Origin: Ostreococcus lucimarinus CCE9901
Taxonomy: Eukaryota > Chlorophyta > Mamiellophyceae > Mamiellales > Bathycoccaceae
Direction: 5' to 3'
Length of the DNA stretch: 64,000 nt
Assembly: GCF_000092065.1 (NCBI RefSeq)
Contig: NC_009356.1
Span: 434,001-498,000 of the forward strand
A model generated the notes under the pieces. The model did no database searches, was not told the DNA's origin, and saw only the letters and a list, made by a program, of their open reading frames with translations. The position numbers and the translations under genes were made by a program. Positions within the stretch are counted from its first letter, which is position 1, and each line of letters opens with the position of its first letter. This document shows positions 51,789 through 62,644 of the stretch, piece by piece.

Positions 51789-53024
51789 ACAACGTTGAGA
51801 AGTTCGGTGGCGCTTCGAGGTGACGGCTGGTTCTTAAGCGGCAAGTTAACCCTTCGTACGAAAAGTTTTGGCCCTGCACGCTCACGCACTTTGCACTCAA
51901 ACTGCCGAGCATCCCTAAAAACTGGTATAGTTGGACTTCCCAACGTCGGCAAGAGTACACTTTTCAACGCATTGGTCGAGAACAGTCGAGCGCAGGCAGC
52001 TAACTTCCCCTTTTGTACAATCGAGCCTAACTTTGGGACTGTGCCGGTGTTGGACGGCCGCCTAGATGTTTTGGCCCGGATATCAGGAACGAAAAATATT
52101 GTGCCAACTGCGGTCGAGATCGTCGACATCGCCGGACTCGTGGAAGGAGCGTCAGAAGGCCAAGGTTTGGGTAACAAATTCCTTGCAAACATTCGCGAGT
52201 GCGACGCCATCATTCACGTCGTGCGTTGTTTTGATGATGATAACATTGTTCACGTGAACGGAAGTGTTGATCCGAAGAGAGATGCAGCAATCATAAATTC
52301 AGAGCTTGCATTGTCTGATATGAGCCAGATTCAAAAACGCATAGATAAAGTGCGTAAAAGTAAAGGCAAGGTGCACATCGATGGGCAGACGGCTGAAACT
52401 GAGATTGAAATACTTTCAAACATTCTTACGCAGCTTGAAGACGGTAAACAAGTAAGACAACTCAAACTTAACGAAGACGAACTTTTCGTAATTAAAGAAC
52501 TCAATCTCTTGACGGCAAAACCTTGTATATATGCTGCCAACCTACCAGAAGGTGATCTTCCAACAAATGGGGCTACTAACGTCCATTTCCAGGCCTTATC
52601 CAAGCTTGCGACCGACTCAGAAGCTGGACTTTGCGCTGTTTCGGCACAGGTTGCCGCAGAGTTGAAAGATTTAACGCAAGAAGAGCGCGATGACTTTCTT
52701 TCTTGCATCGGAGTGGAGAGTGATGGCACAAAAGAACTAATTGAAGTCGCGTATAGGCAACTCAACTTGCTGACATATTTTACAACAGGCGAAAAAGAAA
52801 CGCGCGCGTGGACGATAAAGAGAGGCTTTACGGCTCCACAAGCAGCAGCTGTAATACATACAGATTTCGAAAAAGGGTTCATAAAGGCTGAGACGGTTCA
52901 TTATGATGACTTTGTGACAAGTGGAGGATTTGCAGGGGCCAAAGAAAAGGGAGTTTGGCAACTGGAAGGCAAAGACTACGTTGTTCAGGAAGGTGATGTG
53001 ATAGTTTTCAAGGTCAACGCATAG
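51765..53024 (+). CDS. YCHF: YchF/OLA1-family GTP/ATPase, organellar
   Basis: Obg-superfamily P-loop NTPase with TGS domain. 419 aa, single exon. A ~50-residue basic leader (MLAQKFAHTTLRSSVALRG) precedes GIVGLPNVGKSTLFNAL (G1), NFPFCTIEPNFG, VEIVDIAGLVEGASEGQGLGNKFL (G2-G3), the YchF-type NLLTAKPCIYAANL in place of NKxD, and TGEKETRAWTIKRGFTAPQAA with VQEGDVIVFKV at the TGS end. Bacterial-like character and leader point to plastid or mitochondrion. Head-to-head with the RWP-RK gene, with starts overlapping or 27 bp apart. Confidence 0.94.
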   Translation: MLAQKFAHTTLRSSVALRGDGWFLSGKLTLRTKSFGPARSRTLHSNCRASLKTGIVGLPNVGKSTLFNALVENSRAQAANFPFCTIEPNFGTVPVLDGRLDVLARISGTKNIVPTAVEIVDIAGLVEGASEGQGLGNKFLANIRECDAIIHVVRCFDDDNIVHVNGSVDPKRDAAIINSELALSDMSQIQKRIDKVRKSKGKVHIDGQTAETEIEILSNILTQLEDGKQVRQLKLNEDELFVIKELNLLTAKPCIYAANLPEGDLPTNGATNVHFQALSKLATDSEAGLCAVSAQVAAELKDLTQEERDDFLSCIGVESDGTKELIEVAYRQLNLLTYFTTGEKETRAWTIKRGFTAPQAAAVIHTDFEKGFIKAETVHYDDFVTSGGFAGAKEKGVWQLEGKDYVVQEGDVIVFKVNA

Positions 53025-53032
53025 CTTAGCTA

Positions 53033-54863
53033 CTAGTTCAAGTCACTAGAATTTATAATCGATCCATCTGTGCCCATGACCAATGTTCTTGGCACCCAGC
53101 CACGACCGTAGTCATCGCAACCTAAATCGCGCAGTGCCGCACTTCCAACATCAATACATGACCTCGGATGCAAAGCCTTCAGGTCGTGGAGTTGAGCTGT
53201 CACATTATTGGCCACGAGATAATCCTAGTATATGCTACTTTTAAAAAATAAGAAGGTAAAACAATGATGTTCATACCCTGGTATCCTGATTTCTAACCGC
53301 AATATTCCTGATGAGAATACAGCATTGACGAAGAACTTTACCACAAGTTTCCTGTGGCATCAACTCTAACAGCTGATCGACCCCACCATTTGCTCTCAAT
53401 TCATTAGAAACTTCTACATTCCGAAGCGCCAAAGCCGCCAAAATACTGATCGAGTTCTCACGCACTGAACTTACTGGGGTAATTTACACTCAGATACAAT
53501 GCGATAGAGTAGTAAACCGCTCACCTTCGCACGTCATTAAGGAGACAAAAGTTTTGATAACGTCGAACTTTAGCAGGATTTCTTTGCGCGAGTCGGACAA
53601 TATAAGGCGCCGAACGCATCTGCAGCAATGGTTCAGTAATACTGCGTCCCTTCGACGAGATATTATTGCCTGTGTGGACATGACAAAATTTGACATCGAC
53701 ACAACATCAAATTCACATACCAGTAAACTACTTAAAACATCTTCTGGCACGCTCCTACATATCTTCTCGCTTGTCAACAGGTGAGAAAACTGCATATGCT
53801 GTGAAACAAGATTCTTGCATAGGGAAGCTTTACTTACTAGCTTGAATAAGACCACAGATGTCTCAAGCTGACTCGACTGTACTTGTTGGAGAATAGCTGC
53901 GGTTCCTCAGATTGCTGATTTCACAGGGACGGAAATTACTACATACCGTCATTAACTTTCGCCAACAATCCATGCTCGTGTAATATAAGCGCATGTCTAT
54001 ATTTATTGCTTGTTGAACTCTCTCTGTCATCGTCGATTAAAATCGCGGAGAAGAGTTCACAAATCGCCCGCATCAAGACTACATCAGAGGCACCAAATGC
54101 TTCAGTGAGGATGGTGAGCGTGCGCTCCTGGCATCTCTTGAGTCTTGTTCAATGAAGAGCGAAAAGTAACGTACGGTCTTCATCAAAATTATTTTCGCAT
54201 CACCGTGCTCCTTCGTGACACTTGCTAAGAAAGAGCACAAGGAAGTCGACAACGTTCGGCATTCCAGTAAAGTGAGGAATGCGGCACTTTTCAAGACTAG
54301 ACGTCGGTTCTCGTGTATGATCATCATCGCTGTGTAGGTACGAATGAGACAAAAAATACGAAAAAAACTTTTACACGCACCTGTTAAACAATTTAGAGCG
54401 CGGTCGCGTAGTGTTTGAGCCAAAGTTGTTTTGCAGCAAAATTTTAGAAGAATTTCTATGATTTCTCTTTGACCAGCAGTGCAAGCGAAGTCGACGATGT
54501 TTGGACGGAAAACAGACTGATCTGACAAATATGATTCGAATGAGACGATCGCAGACGTGAGCTTGTCTTCTTCACTATTTCCCCAGGTTTCATCTTCTAT
54601 CTCAGCAAGAGGACAGATCGAAGTCAGAAAAGTTTGCACAACTGCTGTGAAAGTATTGCAGTTGACTTGTGATAAGCTTGTCGCAATGCTTGAAATATCG
54701 AAGCCCTGCAAGGCAAACTCCTCTCTAGCTTCAATCTGGGCTGTAGTCGCATCCATTCCGAAGTTTTCTACGTACGAAGTAACAGCTTCATCGTATGCTT
54801 CCTGTAGGTCGGTTGAACAAAATACCCAAAAACAGGCTCATGACCGACCTGTGAGAGACGCAT
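53033..54863 (-). CDS. ARMC6-like armadillo-repeat protein
   Basis: Exons spell MRLSQ-EAYDEAVTSYVENFGM (start 54863; 46-nt intron), then ATTAQIEAREEFALQGFDISSI, armadillo-type helical repeats (QREIIEILLKFC, RHQ-like RENSISILAALALRNVEVSNELRANGGVDQLLELM, VLRQCCILIRNIAVRNQD) and the conserved C-terminus GSAALRDLGCD. The start (AQETFDEAV) and end (AKAALRDLGCD) match animal/plant ARMC6. Several introns of 45-90 nt. Function in this family is largely unknown. Stops 8 bp from the YchF stop. Confidence 0.82.
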
Positions 54864-55200
54864 CACATTCGGTCGCTTTCGCTAGATTTAAGACTATTGC
54901 TCGCGACCTAGGTGAAAACGTAACAGTTGAAACTCACCGCGCGCGCTGGATTTTTGTTAAACTTGAAACTGTGCGTCTTCAAACTAGGGCGCTCGGCGCT
55001 TCGCCGTCCAGTTTGTCTTTGCACCACTCTGCAGTCTCGTCTCCCGCTTTCTAGCCTTCATACGCTCTAAGATAAATAAAGTTCAGTCGACAATTTGACA
55101 GATGAAACCACTCCGCGAAAACAGAAAACCGAAGCAGTTACCCATAGTCGCTGGACTACTTCGTGTCGGGGGACGCTGTGCTCACCAAGGACGGCAGTAA
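54864..55200. promoter_or_regulatory. Head-to-head upstream region ARMC6 / THOC2
   Basis: 337 bp; nothing else identified. Confidence 0.4.
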
Positions 55201-58200
55201 ATGTCGAACACAGATGATCGCTTTGCATCTCTCATGCAAATTTCACGCGATGACCCCAGTAATTCAGATGATTACTTTTGGGTGCGCTTGAGTGCCGCGG
55301 AAAGCTCGGCGCTCAGTGTCGATCCGTTGACCCTTCAGAACGAGATACATGCGGATCATGCGATGGTCAATGGGCTTTTGCTGAATGCAGACACAAATTT
55401 CATAGAAGCACAGCGATTAAGCATCGGTTCCTGGTCCAGAAAAGAGTTGAGAACGAACACGAAGATCACGTACCAACTACCGAAATCGGATTTACTTGCA
55501 GAAAATCTCGAAGGTTATGCACGAGCGCTGTCAACACTTAGAATGGATTCGCTCACGACGTCAGGAAGACGTCACTCGAAATTGATCGTCGAAAGCCACA
55601 CTCTTATGGGCCTTTTCAAGCTAAACCCTCTCCGGGTGTTCGATTTAGTCTTTGACTCAGTCAGAGAACTTGCTGACTCCAAACACGGCGATGCTTTTGC
55701 AACATCGTTGGAATCTAGTACTCATTTAAGCGATATAATAGGGTTTCGCTTGACAAGGTGCGCCGATTTCAAACGACGACACAAAATCGCCCAGTTCGAG
55801 CTGAAAATCGCTGCTGAAAAAGAGAACACTGAAATCGGTAGACTGTATCCTTACCTGCTCCCAGTTGACCGATCTCTGTATGATAAAGCCCGAAGCTTGC
55901 AAGGTGTATCGCCCGTAGACGAGTTATACTCTGATGAGCCAAAGTTTTTGTTTCTGGAATCGACTGGAAGTAAAGCCGGTTTGTTGCCTATTCAAGCGTC
56001 GGTCGAAAGGATCATCAGACTGGGTTGTGGTACTCATGCCCTGCCGAAACTTCGGGCGAAAATGTGTGAGCAACTTAAAAAGAGAATACATGACGAGAAG
56101 GAAAAACATGACGAGAACCAGAAATTGGAATCTATTCTCCGCATCGTCTTCTTTCTTGGACCAAATGTATGCTGTGATGCAGCTCTAACGACTGAACTTC
56201 TTAAGTACTTCCAAAGAGTTGTCGCGAATAAAAGAGAGCATTTGAAATTGATCGAACCTGCTATTGCAAAGTGTTTGCTACCAGGATTACCACTTCTGAG
56301 GCCGAATCCTTTAATATGTGAATACATCTGGAAAGTTGTCCATCAACTTCCGCTTGCATCACGCGGAAAAATATACAAACACGCCATGTTTGTCACGTGT
56401 AGCACTCGACTGACTCAGATAAAGAGTTCAGCCGATAAATCAATAATGAGGATCTTACGAAGATTGTCAAATCAAAATGCAAAAGAGCTCGGCCGTAAAC
56501 TTGGTAAGCTCGCACTTTGTCACCCTTTAACGGTGACGAAAGCAGTACTGCAACAGGTTCAGGCGTATCCAAACATGATTGCACCGATCGTGCAAGCTTT
56601 GAAATACTGCACCGCACTAACTTTCGATACTTTGACCTTTTCTGTCCTCGAACATTTTACCGAGACAAAATCCAAACTCAAAGAAGATGGCCAAAACTTT
56701 TCGCTATGGTTTTCTGCTTTGTGTTCTTTTTCTGGAACATTGCTCAGACAATACCATGACATTGAACTTAATGACCTATTGCGGTACATTTTGAAAAAAT
56801 TAGACGAAGGTGAAGTGTTGGATTTATTGATATTAAAGGATCTTATATCGAAATTGACTGGTATCGAAATCTTGAAGGATGTCAGTTCGCTTGAGATTCA
56901 AAGAATGGCGGCTGGAGAAAAACTTCGAGGACTTCACGAGAACTCTACGAGCACTGACTCAAAACGACGGATGAAAGGAATTTTGCGTTTACGCACAGCA
57001 ATTGAAGGGTCGGACGCTTCGAAGAGTATGATGCTTCGATTACTATTAGCAATAGCGAAATGTCGCCAACGAATTGTTCTGAAGACGGCAAGTGCTCAAA
57101 TGAAATTTTTGGGTCAACTTTTTGATGAATGTCACGTTGTTCTATTGCAGTATATTTCGTTTCTTCACACAGCTTACAGTGTAGCAGAGCTCAAGAACTC
57201 GCTGCCAGAGATCCAATCTCTTCTGTGTGAACACCAACTTGATGCTGCTGTCGTTTTCCATTTGTATCGTCCAATTCTTCGGCAAACACTATTTTCATCT
57301 CTGGATACAAGCAGCTCCCTTGCTGAAAGTCACAATCAATACTGGAAGAAACTAAGCAGAGATGTTAAGGCAAGTCTCCATTCTGACGAGCTTTGGGGAT
57401 TGGTATCGCCAGAATTCTACCTCACTTTTTGGTCGCTCAATCTCGAGGATGTTTACGTACCCAAAGAGCTGTATGCAAAAGCGCGCGCGCGGACTGTGAA
57501 ATATGGTTCAACTGCATCGTCAACGTTTGATCAAGTTACTCAATTGCCTAGTAATGTTGTTCACGACGAACTGGCCGAGAGTTTAAACGTAGAGCTGCAA
57601 CAACTTATTGAACATGTTTCCAGAGGTACACAGTGTATTCTGAGAAAGAACTCAACCTGGGTGCAGACTGCGGATAATTTGTCTCCTGCGAGTGTCATTT
57701 TGGAAACATGTGTACTACCAAGGTGCAAAATCTCACACGCTGATGCGTTGTATTGCTCAAATTTTGTGGAGCTTGTTGGTCGAAGTGACACAGATTCCTT
57801 CAGTTTTATTCAGTATTACGATACACTATTCCGTAACGTATCATATCTCATCTATGCTTGCAGTGAATTTGAAAACAAATTTTTTGCTACTTTCTTGACG
57901 AGTGGTATGGCTCAGCTCACACGTTGGAGAGCGTGTGATGTATATAAGAGAGAGTGCTGGCAGCGCTCTGAATTTCGTAATTGCTTGAATCAGAGCAGTG
58001 TCGAAGCAAGTTTCAAAGACTACTTGAGGGTTCTGTACAAATGGGAGCATAGGTTGACGAAAGGCATCCTGCGTAATCTACAGAACGAAGACTACATGGA
58101 AGTCGCCAATTCGTTGAGCTCTCTAATAGCAATCGTTGATACATTTCCTGTCACTGAACTTTTAGGCAACTATATCTACAGCCAAGTCAAAAGAATCAGT

Positions 58201-58320
58201 ATGAGGGACAAGAGGGACGACATCAAAACAATATCGAACAGATACCTATCACTTCTGAATTTAAAACGGGCAAGTTGGAAATGTGTTCCACCCGAGGACG
58301 ACAGTGCAAGTCAGAGTTGA
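55201..58320 (+). CDS. THO2: THO complex subunit 2
   Basis: Largest scaffold of the THO/TREX mRNA-export complex. 1,039 aa, intronless. Diagnostic THOC2 features: LLILKDLISKLTGIEI (L-DLIQKMSGIE), LWGLVSPEFYLTFWSLNLEDVYVPKELY (L-PELY-TFW-L-LYDLYVP), CVLPRCKISHADALYCSNFVEL (C--PR---S--DA-YCA-F). N-terminal region (MSNTDDRFASL...) is helical and poorly conserved. It is shorter than animal or plant THOC2 (~1,600-1,800 aa), mainly lacking the charged C-terminal RNA-binding tail. Uninterrupted despite a neighbourhood full of short introns. Confidence 0.85.
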   Translation: MSNTDDRFASLMQISRDDPSNSDDYFWVRLSAAESSALSVDPLTLQNEIHADHAMVNGLLLNADTNFIEAQRLSIGSWSRKELRTNTKITYQLPKSDLLAENLEGYARALSTLRMDSLTTSGRRHSKLIVESHTLMGLFKLNPLRVFDLVFDSVRELADSKHGDAFATSLESSTHLSDIIGFRLTRCADFKRRHKIAQFELKIAAEKENTEIGRLYPYLLPVDRSLYDKARSLQGVSPVDELYSDEPKFLFLESTGSKAGLLPIQASVERIIRLGCGTHALPKLRAKMCEQLKKRIHDEKEKHDENQKLESILRIVFFLGPNVCCDAALTTELLKYFQRVVANKREHLKLIEPAIAKCLLPGLPLLRPNPLICEYIWKVVHQLPLASRGKIYKHAMFVTCSTRLTQIKSSADKSIMRILRRLSNQNAKELGRKLGKLALCHPLTVTKAVLQQVQAYPNMIAPIVQALKYCTALTFDTLTFSVLEHFTETKSKLKEDGQNFSLWFSALCSFSGTLLRQYHDIELNDLLRYILKKLDEGEVLDLLILKDLISKLTGIEILKDVSSLEIQRMAAGEKLRGLHENSTSTDSKRRMKGILRLRTAIEGSDASKSMMLRLLLAIAKCRQRIVLKTASAQMKFLGQLFDECHVVLLQYISFLHTAYSVAELKNSLPEIQSLLCEHQLDAAVVFHLYRPILRQTLFSSLDTSSSLAESHNQYWKKLSRDVKASLHSDELWGLVSPEFYLTFWSLNLEDVYVPKELYAKARARTVKYGSTASSTFDQVTQLPSNVVHDELAESLNVELQQLIEHVSRGTQCILRKNSTWVQTADNLSPASVILETCVLPRCKISHADALYCSNFVELVGRSDTDSFSFIQYYDTLFRNVSYLIYACSEFENKFFATFLTSGMAQLTRWRACDVYKRECWQRSEFRNCLNQSSVEASFKDYLRVLYKWEHRLTKGILRNLQNEDYMEVANSLSSLIAIVDTFPVTELLGNYIYSQVKRISMRDKRDDIKTISNRYLSLLNLKRASWKCVPPEDDSASQS

Positions 58321-58543
58321 CAGGACACGACTCGCACCAACCATATCGTGGTAATGCTGAATGATGCTAATTTTGAGCTATCGACGCAAACAACTCTAGA
58401 CCTAAATTTAGTGGTTTACCATCAAATGATCACACACGCCGACGGTACGCAACTTGCTATCGAAACCAAGGTTTCTCTCGTAAGTGTTCTCACAGCAGCG
58501 CCTCCAGCACCGTGCGCTTGCATACGTATCATATCATATGATA
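58321..58543. other. THOC2 3' flank and left border of the transposon
   Basis: 223 bp. A plus-strand open frame from 58348 (MVMLNDANFELS...) runs into the transposon and shows no homology; its downstream part is transposon sequence. Confidence 0.4.
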
Positions 58544-59952
58544 CTACCTCCATTCGGAAAGTAATGAGAATGAGCCTTGTTATACGCGATGTCACAGGAT
58601 ATCGAGGCGTGCCGTACATGGCTAGAAAGCTGTTGAAATTTCCCGTACGCTGGCGCAAGTTCCCCTGTGTGAATGTGCGTAAAATCGCCGATGCATGATG
58701 ATTTCCATTTTGCTTCATTTACAAAATGATAGGAAAATGCGAAAAAAGTTGCAAAAGTTCGAGAGCGATTTAGCTAAATTTTCACCCCTCTTAGGGTTTT
58801 GTCCTTTTCTCTACGCATGTCCGCCCATCGACGAAGAAACTCTCTACGCGCGTGCTCCGCGCGTCAGCGCGCGCGCGGACGTCACTAATGGACCCGGGGT
58901 GCGACGGAGAGCTCGCACGCTAAGTTTCACATGATTTGGCCGCTTGGTGTGCTAAACCGAGGCACTGAGCGCCGAGGGAGCGACGAGGAGCGCACGCCAT
59001 CAAGTTCGAATCGCGCGCGTCGACGGACGAAGTTGGAGGTTCACGGCGACGCGCGTACGCGACCGAAGAGCGCGAGGCTGCGGAAGCGTAAGGAAACACC
59101 CTCGCGCATAGTTCCCGGCCCTCTGTTGAGTCCGTTCAAGGCTCCAAGCGGCGTGCGCGCGCGCGATGGACGGGAACTGAGCGACACGGAGAGAGCCGCT
59201 TTCGCGAAGTGCATGCACTTTGCGACGCGTTGCGGACAAGCCTCGGTAGCAGACGTATGCAAGGAATGGGGAATAAGCAAGTCTCATGGATACAAGATCT
59301 TAAATCGGTGGCGAACGGAGGAGAGCGTCCAGTCTCGACCCAGAAGTGGGCGCCCACGCGCATTGACGGAGGAGGACATGCACACGCTCGAGTGCCTGTC
59401 GGAAGAGCTCAAAGGTTACTTCACGTGGGAATCGCTGGCGAAGCGGTTCACGGAAAAAACAGGTAAGCGCGTGTCGTGTACAGCTGTGTATAGTTCTTGT
59501 AAATCAGCCGGCTGGCGCCAAGTGTGCGAGCGTTATGTACCTTGCCTCAGCGCAACAGACGTGGCGAGAAGATTGGAGCAATACCATGAATACCATGACC
59601 GCGAGAGACTTGAGAGGTGCTGGGATGTCAAAACCGCAGTCACTAAATGCATCCTCGACGCCAACGGAACGAACGATTACAAGCTACCGCACGGTATCAA
59701 GCACGAGGAACCCATTTTTGTCGATATTTTCTTAGATTCGGACGATACAGACGATCCGGTGGCGCGCACTTTGGACTACGAAGGTCTGCATGCCTCACTC
59801 CCTTCTTCTCTCCCACGATAAATTTATGTTGCAAAAGTTGCGACCCCCTCGATTTTCCTCGAGTTGTAACTCAAGAAAAAAAACGCGGAAAAAAGACCCC
59901 CTCACGATTTCACGAATCACGAACCGTCTCATTACTTTCCGAATGGAGGTAG
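58544..59952 (+). mobile_element. Mariner-like DNA transposon with intact terminal repeats and a truncated transposase
   Basis: 1,409 bp. Perfect 26-bp inverted terminal repeats, starting CTACCTCCATTCGGAAAGTA at 58544 and complementary at 59952, each bordered by the TA target duplication (58542-58543, 59953-59954). CTMCCTCC-type termini and TA target are those of plant Tc1/mariner (MLE/Stowaway) elements. The single gene inside has the DNA-binding domain only. GC content is visibly higher than the host genes around it. Inserted in the end of a MITE copy. Confidence 0.9.
58931..59821 (+). CDS. Mariner transposase DNA-binding half (no DDE/D domain)
   Basis: 296 aa from ATG 58931. A basic N-terminal region (residues ~1-75) precedes a paired-like double helix-turn-helix: ASVADVCKEWGISKSHGYKIL..W, SRPRSGRPRALTEEDMHTL and WESLAKRFTEKTGKRVSCTAVY, ending LSATDVARRLEQYHEYHD, the typical start of the catalytic part. 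After that, no DDE/DDD motif or YxDE box can be seen; the last ~60 residues are acidic and unlike any transposase. It could bind its own terminal repeats but cannot cut; might be a repressor or a decayed element. Confidence 0.75.
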   Translation: MIWPLGVLNRGTERRGSDEERTPSSSNRARRRTKLEVHGDARTRPKSARLRKRKETPSRIVPGPLLSPFKAPSGVRARDGRELSDTERAAFAKCMHFATRCGQASVADVCKEWGISKSHGYKILNRWRTEESVQSRPRSGRPRALTEEDMHTLECLSEELKGYFTWESLAKRFTEKTGKRVSCTAVYSSCKSAGWRQVCERYVPCLSATDVARRLEQYHEYHDRERLERCWDVKTAVTKCILDANGTNDYKLPHGIKHEEPIFVDIFLDSDDTDDPVARTLDYEGLHASLPSSLPR

Positions 59953-60010
59953 TATCAGTATATATTACTTGCCACGTCCCTAATACGTGCGTGCCATCGG
60001 AAGTGCGTAC
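59953..60010 (+). repeat. Truncated MITE-like element, copy C
   Basis: TATCAGTATATATTACTTGCC then CGTCCCTAATACGTGCGTGC..TCGGAAGTG, matching the first ~58 bp of copy B. It starts exactly at the right TA of the mariner element; the 3' remainder is missing. Confidence 0.8.
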
Positions 60011-60074
60011 GAACCCCGTTTCTCAGTTAGACTTCCAATTCCTCAAATTATATCGGCGTTTATATCATTAAATA

Positions 60075-60439
60075 TGTCACATGTGATCGTGTACTCATCT
60101 TTAAAACTACGGTGCGTTACGGACAGGTCACGTGGCGTTTCCCCTCGTTTGTCGGACGTATACTTCGTCACTCCTGATCAATCTTTGAGAGAAATGGACG
60201 GCGTTTGGAAGCTGAGAAGTGTGTCCAAATTTGTGACGACCGACAGCCTCTGGGAAATGGGTCCACACCGATACTCGGGTTTCATACGCTACAACGTGGC
60301 TGGGGGGCTCGTTAGCGTGTGCTTTAGTCCTTACGACAAAGTAAACCATTTGACAATTTTCACTGGGCGATCTTCACAGGGGTTGATATCCTTCGTCAAG
60401 GTTGATGACTCTCCACTGTTTCACTTATCCACGCTCTAA
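60075..60439 (+). CDS. Small protein, possibly lipocalin-like
   Basis: 121 aa from ATG 60075 (MSHVIVYSSLKLRC). DGVWKLRSVSKF, GFIRYNVAGGLVSVCF and a C-terminal SFVKVDD pattern resemble the lipocalin-like domain (GTW-L-S-E ... G-L-Y---G-MS) found in small bacterial and algal proteins. The evidence is pattern-level only. It sits just beyond the transposon and MITE fragment, so it might have lost upstream exons to these insertions. Confidence 0.4.
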
Positions 60440-60921
60440 AGATTTGTAGGTTGCGCTCGCCCTATACGTTACCTTGGTGAGTTGTTTTCGTCATAAAGTA
60501 GTTGCCTATGCTGGTAAAGTATCTGTACACGCAAGTACGTCGTTCTGATGGTCAGGAATCGCTCACGAAATTAATCTACGAAAGGCGGCGTTGTTTCACA
60601 TATTCTTCACACGTTCACTGGACAAGTATCTGCGGCTGCAGTAGAGGTTAGTCAGTTCTGATTTCTTAGCAACGCACACCAATTTTGTGAATAGGGAAAA
60701 GGGGAATTAAAAAGAACTTATGCGCTTTACAAGGTAATGACTCTTTTCATGACCGAAACCTTCATTCAAGAGAAAGTTTTCGCCTAGTATGGCCCATGTT
60801 TGAACATGTTATCCTTGAGAACACACGAAGAGAAAGAAAGACTTTGCCTTATATGGAAAAAGCTGTAAATTATCGGAATGATGAGCAAAGAGTACAAAAA
60901 CGGTACTCCAGAAGTGCACAG
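60440..60921. other. Convergent intergenic region
   Basis: 482 bp between the small plus-strand ORF and the IMPDH stop; no gene recognised. Confidence 0.4.
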
Positions 60922-62644
60922 CTACCAAGGCACCTTAGTATAGCTGTGCATGTCATGTATACCGCCCTCTCGCTGAGCTGCGCCAGTTCGCGCCTCCATC
61001 GTCATCGTTCCACTAGCTAAAATCTGATGCGCTTTTGTAAGTGAATCCGCTCCGAGATCTTGAAAACCTTGCTTGACACCGTGCACGAGATACGGAATCA
61101 TAGTTTTCACAGAGCCCTTGTCTCGAACCGTACCAGATACACCTTGAGCAATCTTCAGGTGCCCAGATTCGCTCAGATAGCGAGAATCGCTCCCCTTCTT
61201 CATAGCGTCAAGGCTACCCATTCCACGATACTTTTTTACGCGGACGCCGTCTTGATAGAAGTATTGTCCTGGTGCTTCTGTGGTACCCGAAAACATAGAA
61301 CCACACATGGCGACACTAGCCCCAAGCGCCAACGCTTTGACAATGTGGCCACTGTTTTGGATGCCTCCATCGGCGATGATAGGAACATTGAACTCTTTAG
61401 CTATTTGCCCCACCTTGTAAACGGCTGTCGCCTGTCCTCGACCAACGGCACATACTTCTTGTGTTGTACATATACTGCCGGAACCCATACCAACGCGAAG
61501 CCCGTCAGCGCCAACTTCGAGTAGACGTCGAGCCTGATTCTGTGTGACAACATTTCCAGCGATTACATCCACGTGCGGAAGCTCGTTTTTCAAGTACTTG
61601 ATCATTTCTAGCTGATAAATAGAATCGCCTTGAGATGAATCCAGAATGATGGCATCCACTCCAGCATCTGCGAGATATTTAGCGCGGACACGATCGGCGT
61701 CTCGCGTTCCGATGGCGGCCCCACACAGCAAACGACCATGTTTATCGATAGAAGGAACTCCACTTGGTGGTCTATTTAACCTATCTTTTATGGTCGCTCG
61801 CGTCAACAAGCCAATCAAATATCGCTTTGCATCTACGATGGGTAGCTTTCCCCTTTTACTCTCAAGAAGAATTTGCTCGTTCTCTTGTGCACTCTTCTCG
61901 GTAGAACCGAGCACCAGGTCGTCGACGGAAGTCATGACTTCAGAAAGTAAGGTGTTGCGATCGCGCACAAGTTCAGCGTCACGAGTAGTTACTAAACCGA
62001 GTAGAGCACTACCACAAGTTCCACTTTCACTGATGCAAACTGAGCTGAAACCTCGAGCTGCGCGCAACTCGTCCAAATCTCGAAGTGTTGCACTTGGGCG
62101 CAGAACTGCCGGATTTGCGACGTATCCGGGTCTATGCGACTTGACTATCTTCGCATGTTCAAGTTGAGATTCCATCTACGACGAATCATAAGTTAGAGAC
62201 GTAAAAAATGCGTTGGACTGTCGTACCGCCATGTTGTAGTGAAGGAAACCCATCCCTCCAGCCTCAGCCATTGCGATGGCCATATCAGACTCGGTGACTG
62301 TATAAATCCATTAAGCCTTGTAAATCGTAAAGATATAGTTGCGACCAACCTGTATCCATCGGAGAGCTCACCATTGGCGTTCGGATCGACACATTTCTAC
62401 TCACTCGTGTTGAGAGATCAACCTGTGGGTGTTTGAATCAAGTTGCTGTTAAGTGCGTGCCGAACGATCAAACGTACCTGGTCAGCCGCAAAATCGATGA
62501 AACCAGGATGGAAGATAACATCATCGTATGTGTAGCAAAATCCTAGTCATGAAATTGGTAAGCCGCGAAGAGTCGAAACACACTTCGGCTTCACTTACCC
62601 TGGTTGAAAAGAGCCTCGCCGGGGAAGCCATCGAGGGAAGCCAT
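60922..62644 (-). CDS. Inosine-5'-monophosphate dehydrogenase
   Basis: Rate-limiting enzyme of GMP synthesis (IMP to XMP). Small 5' exons join through ~50-nt introns: MASLDGFPGEALFNQ (start 62644), [58 protein letters not shown]; the long 3' exon (60922-62175) carries a CBS-like region, then GNVVTQNQARRLLEVGADGLRVGMGSGSICTT with the catalytic Cys, GGIQNSGHIVKALALGASVAMCGSMFSGT and YRGMGSLDAM. The KMP-type mobile flap and the active Cys are both present. The 5' splice sites are my reading. Confidence 0.93.

Noticed and set aside
59000-59363. Antisense frames within the transposase gene
   Set aside because: GC-rich antisense of a coding exon; the sense strand has a recognisable HTH domain.
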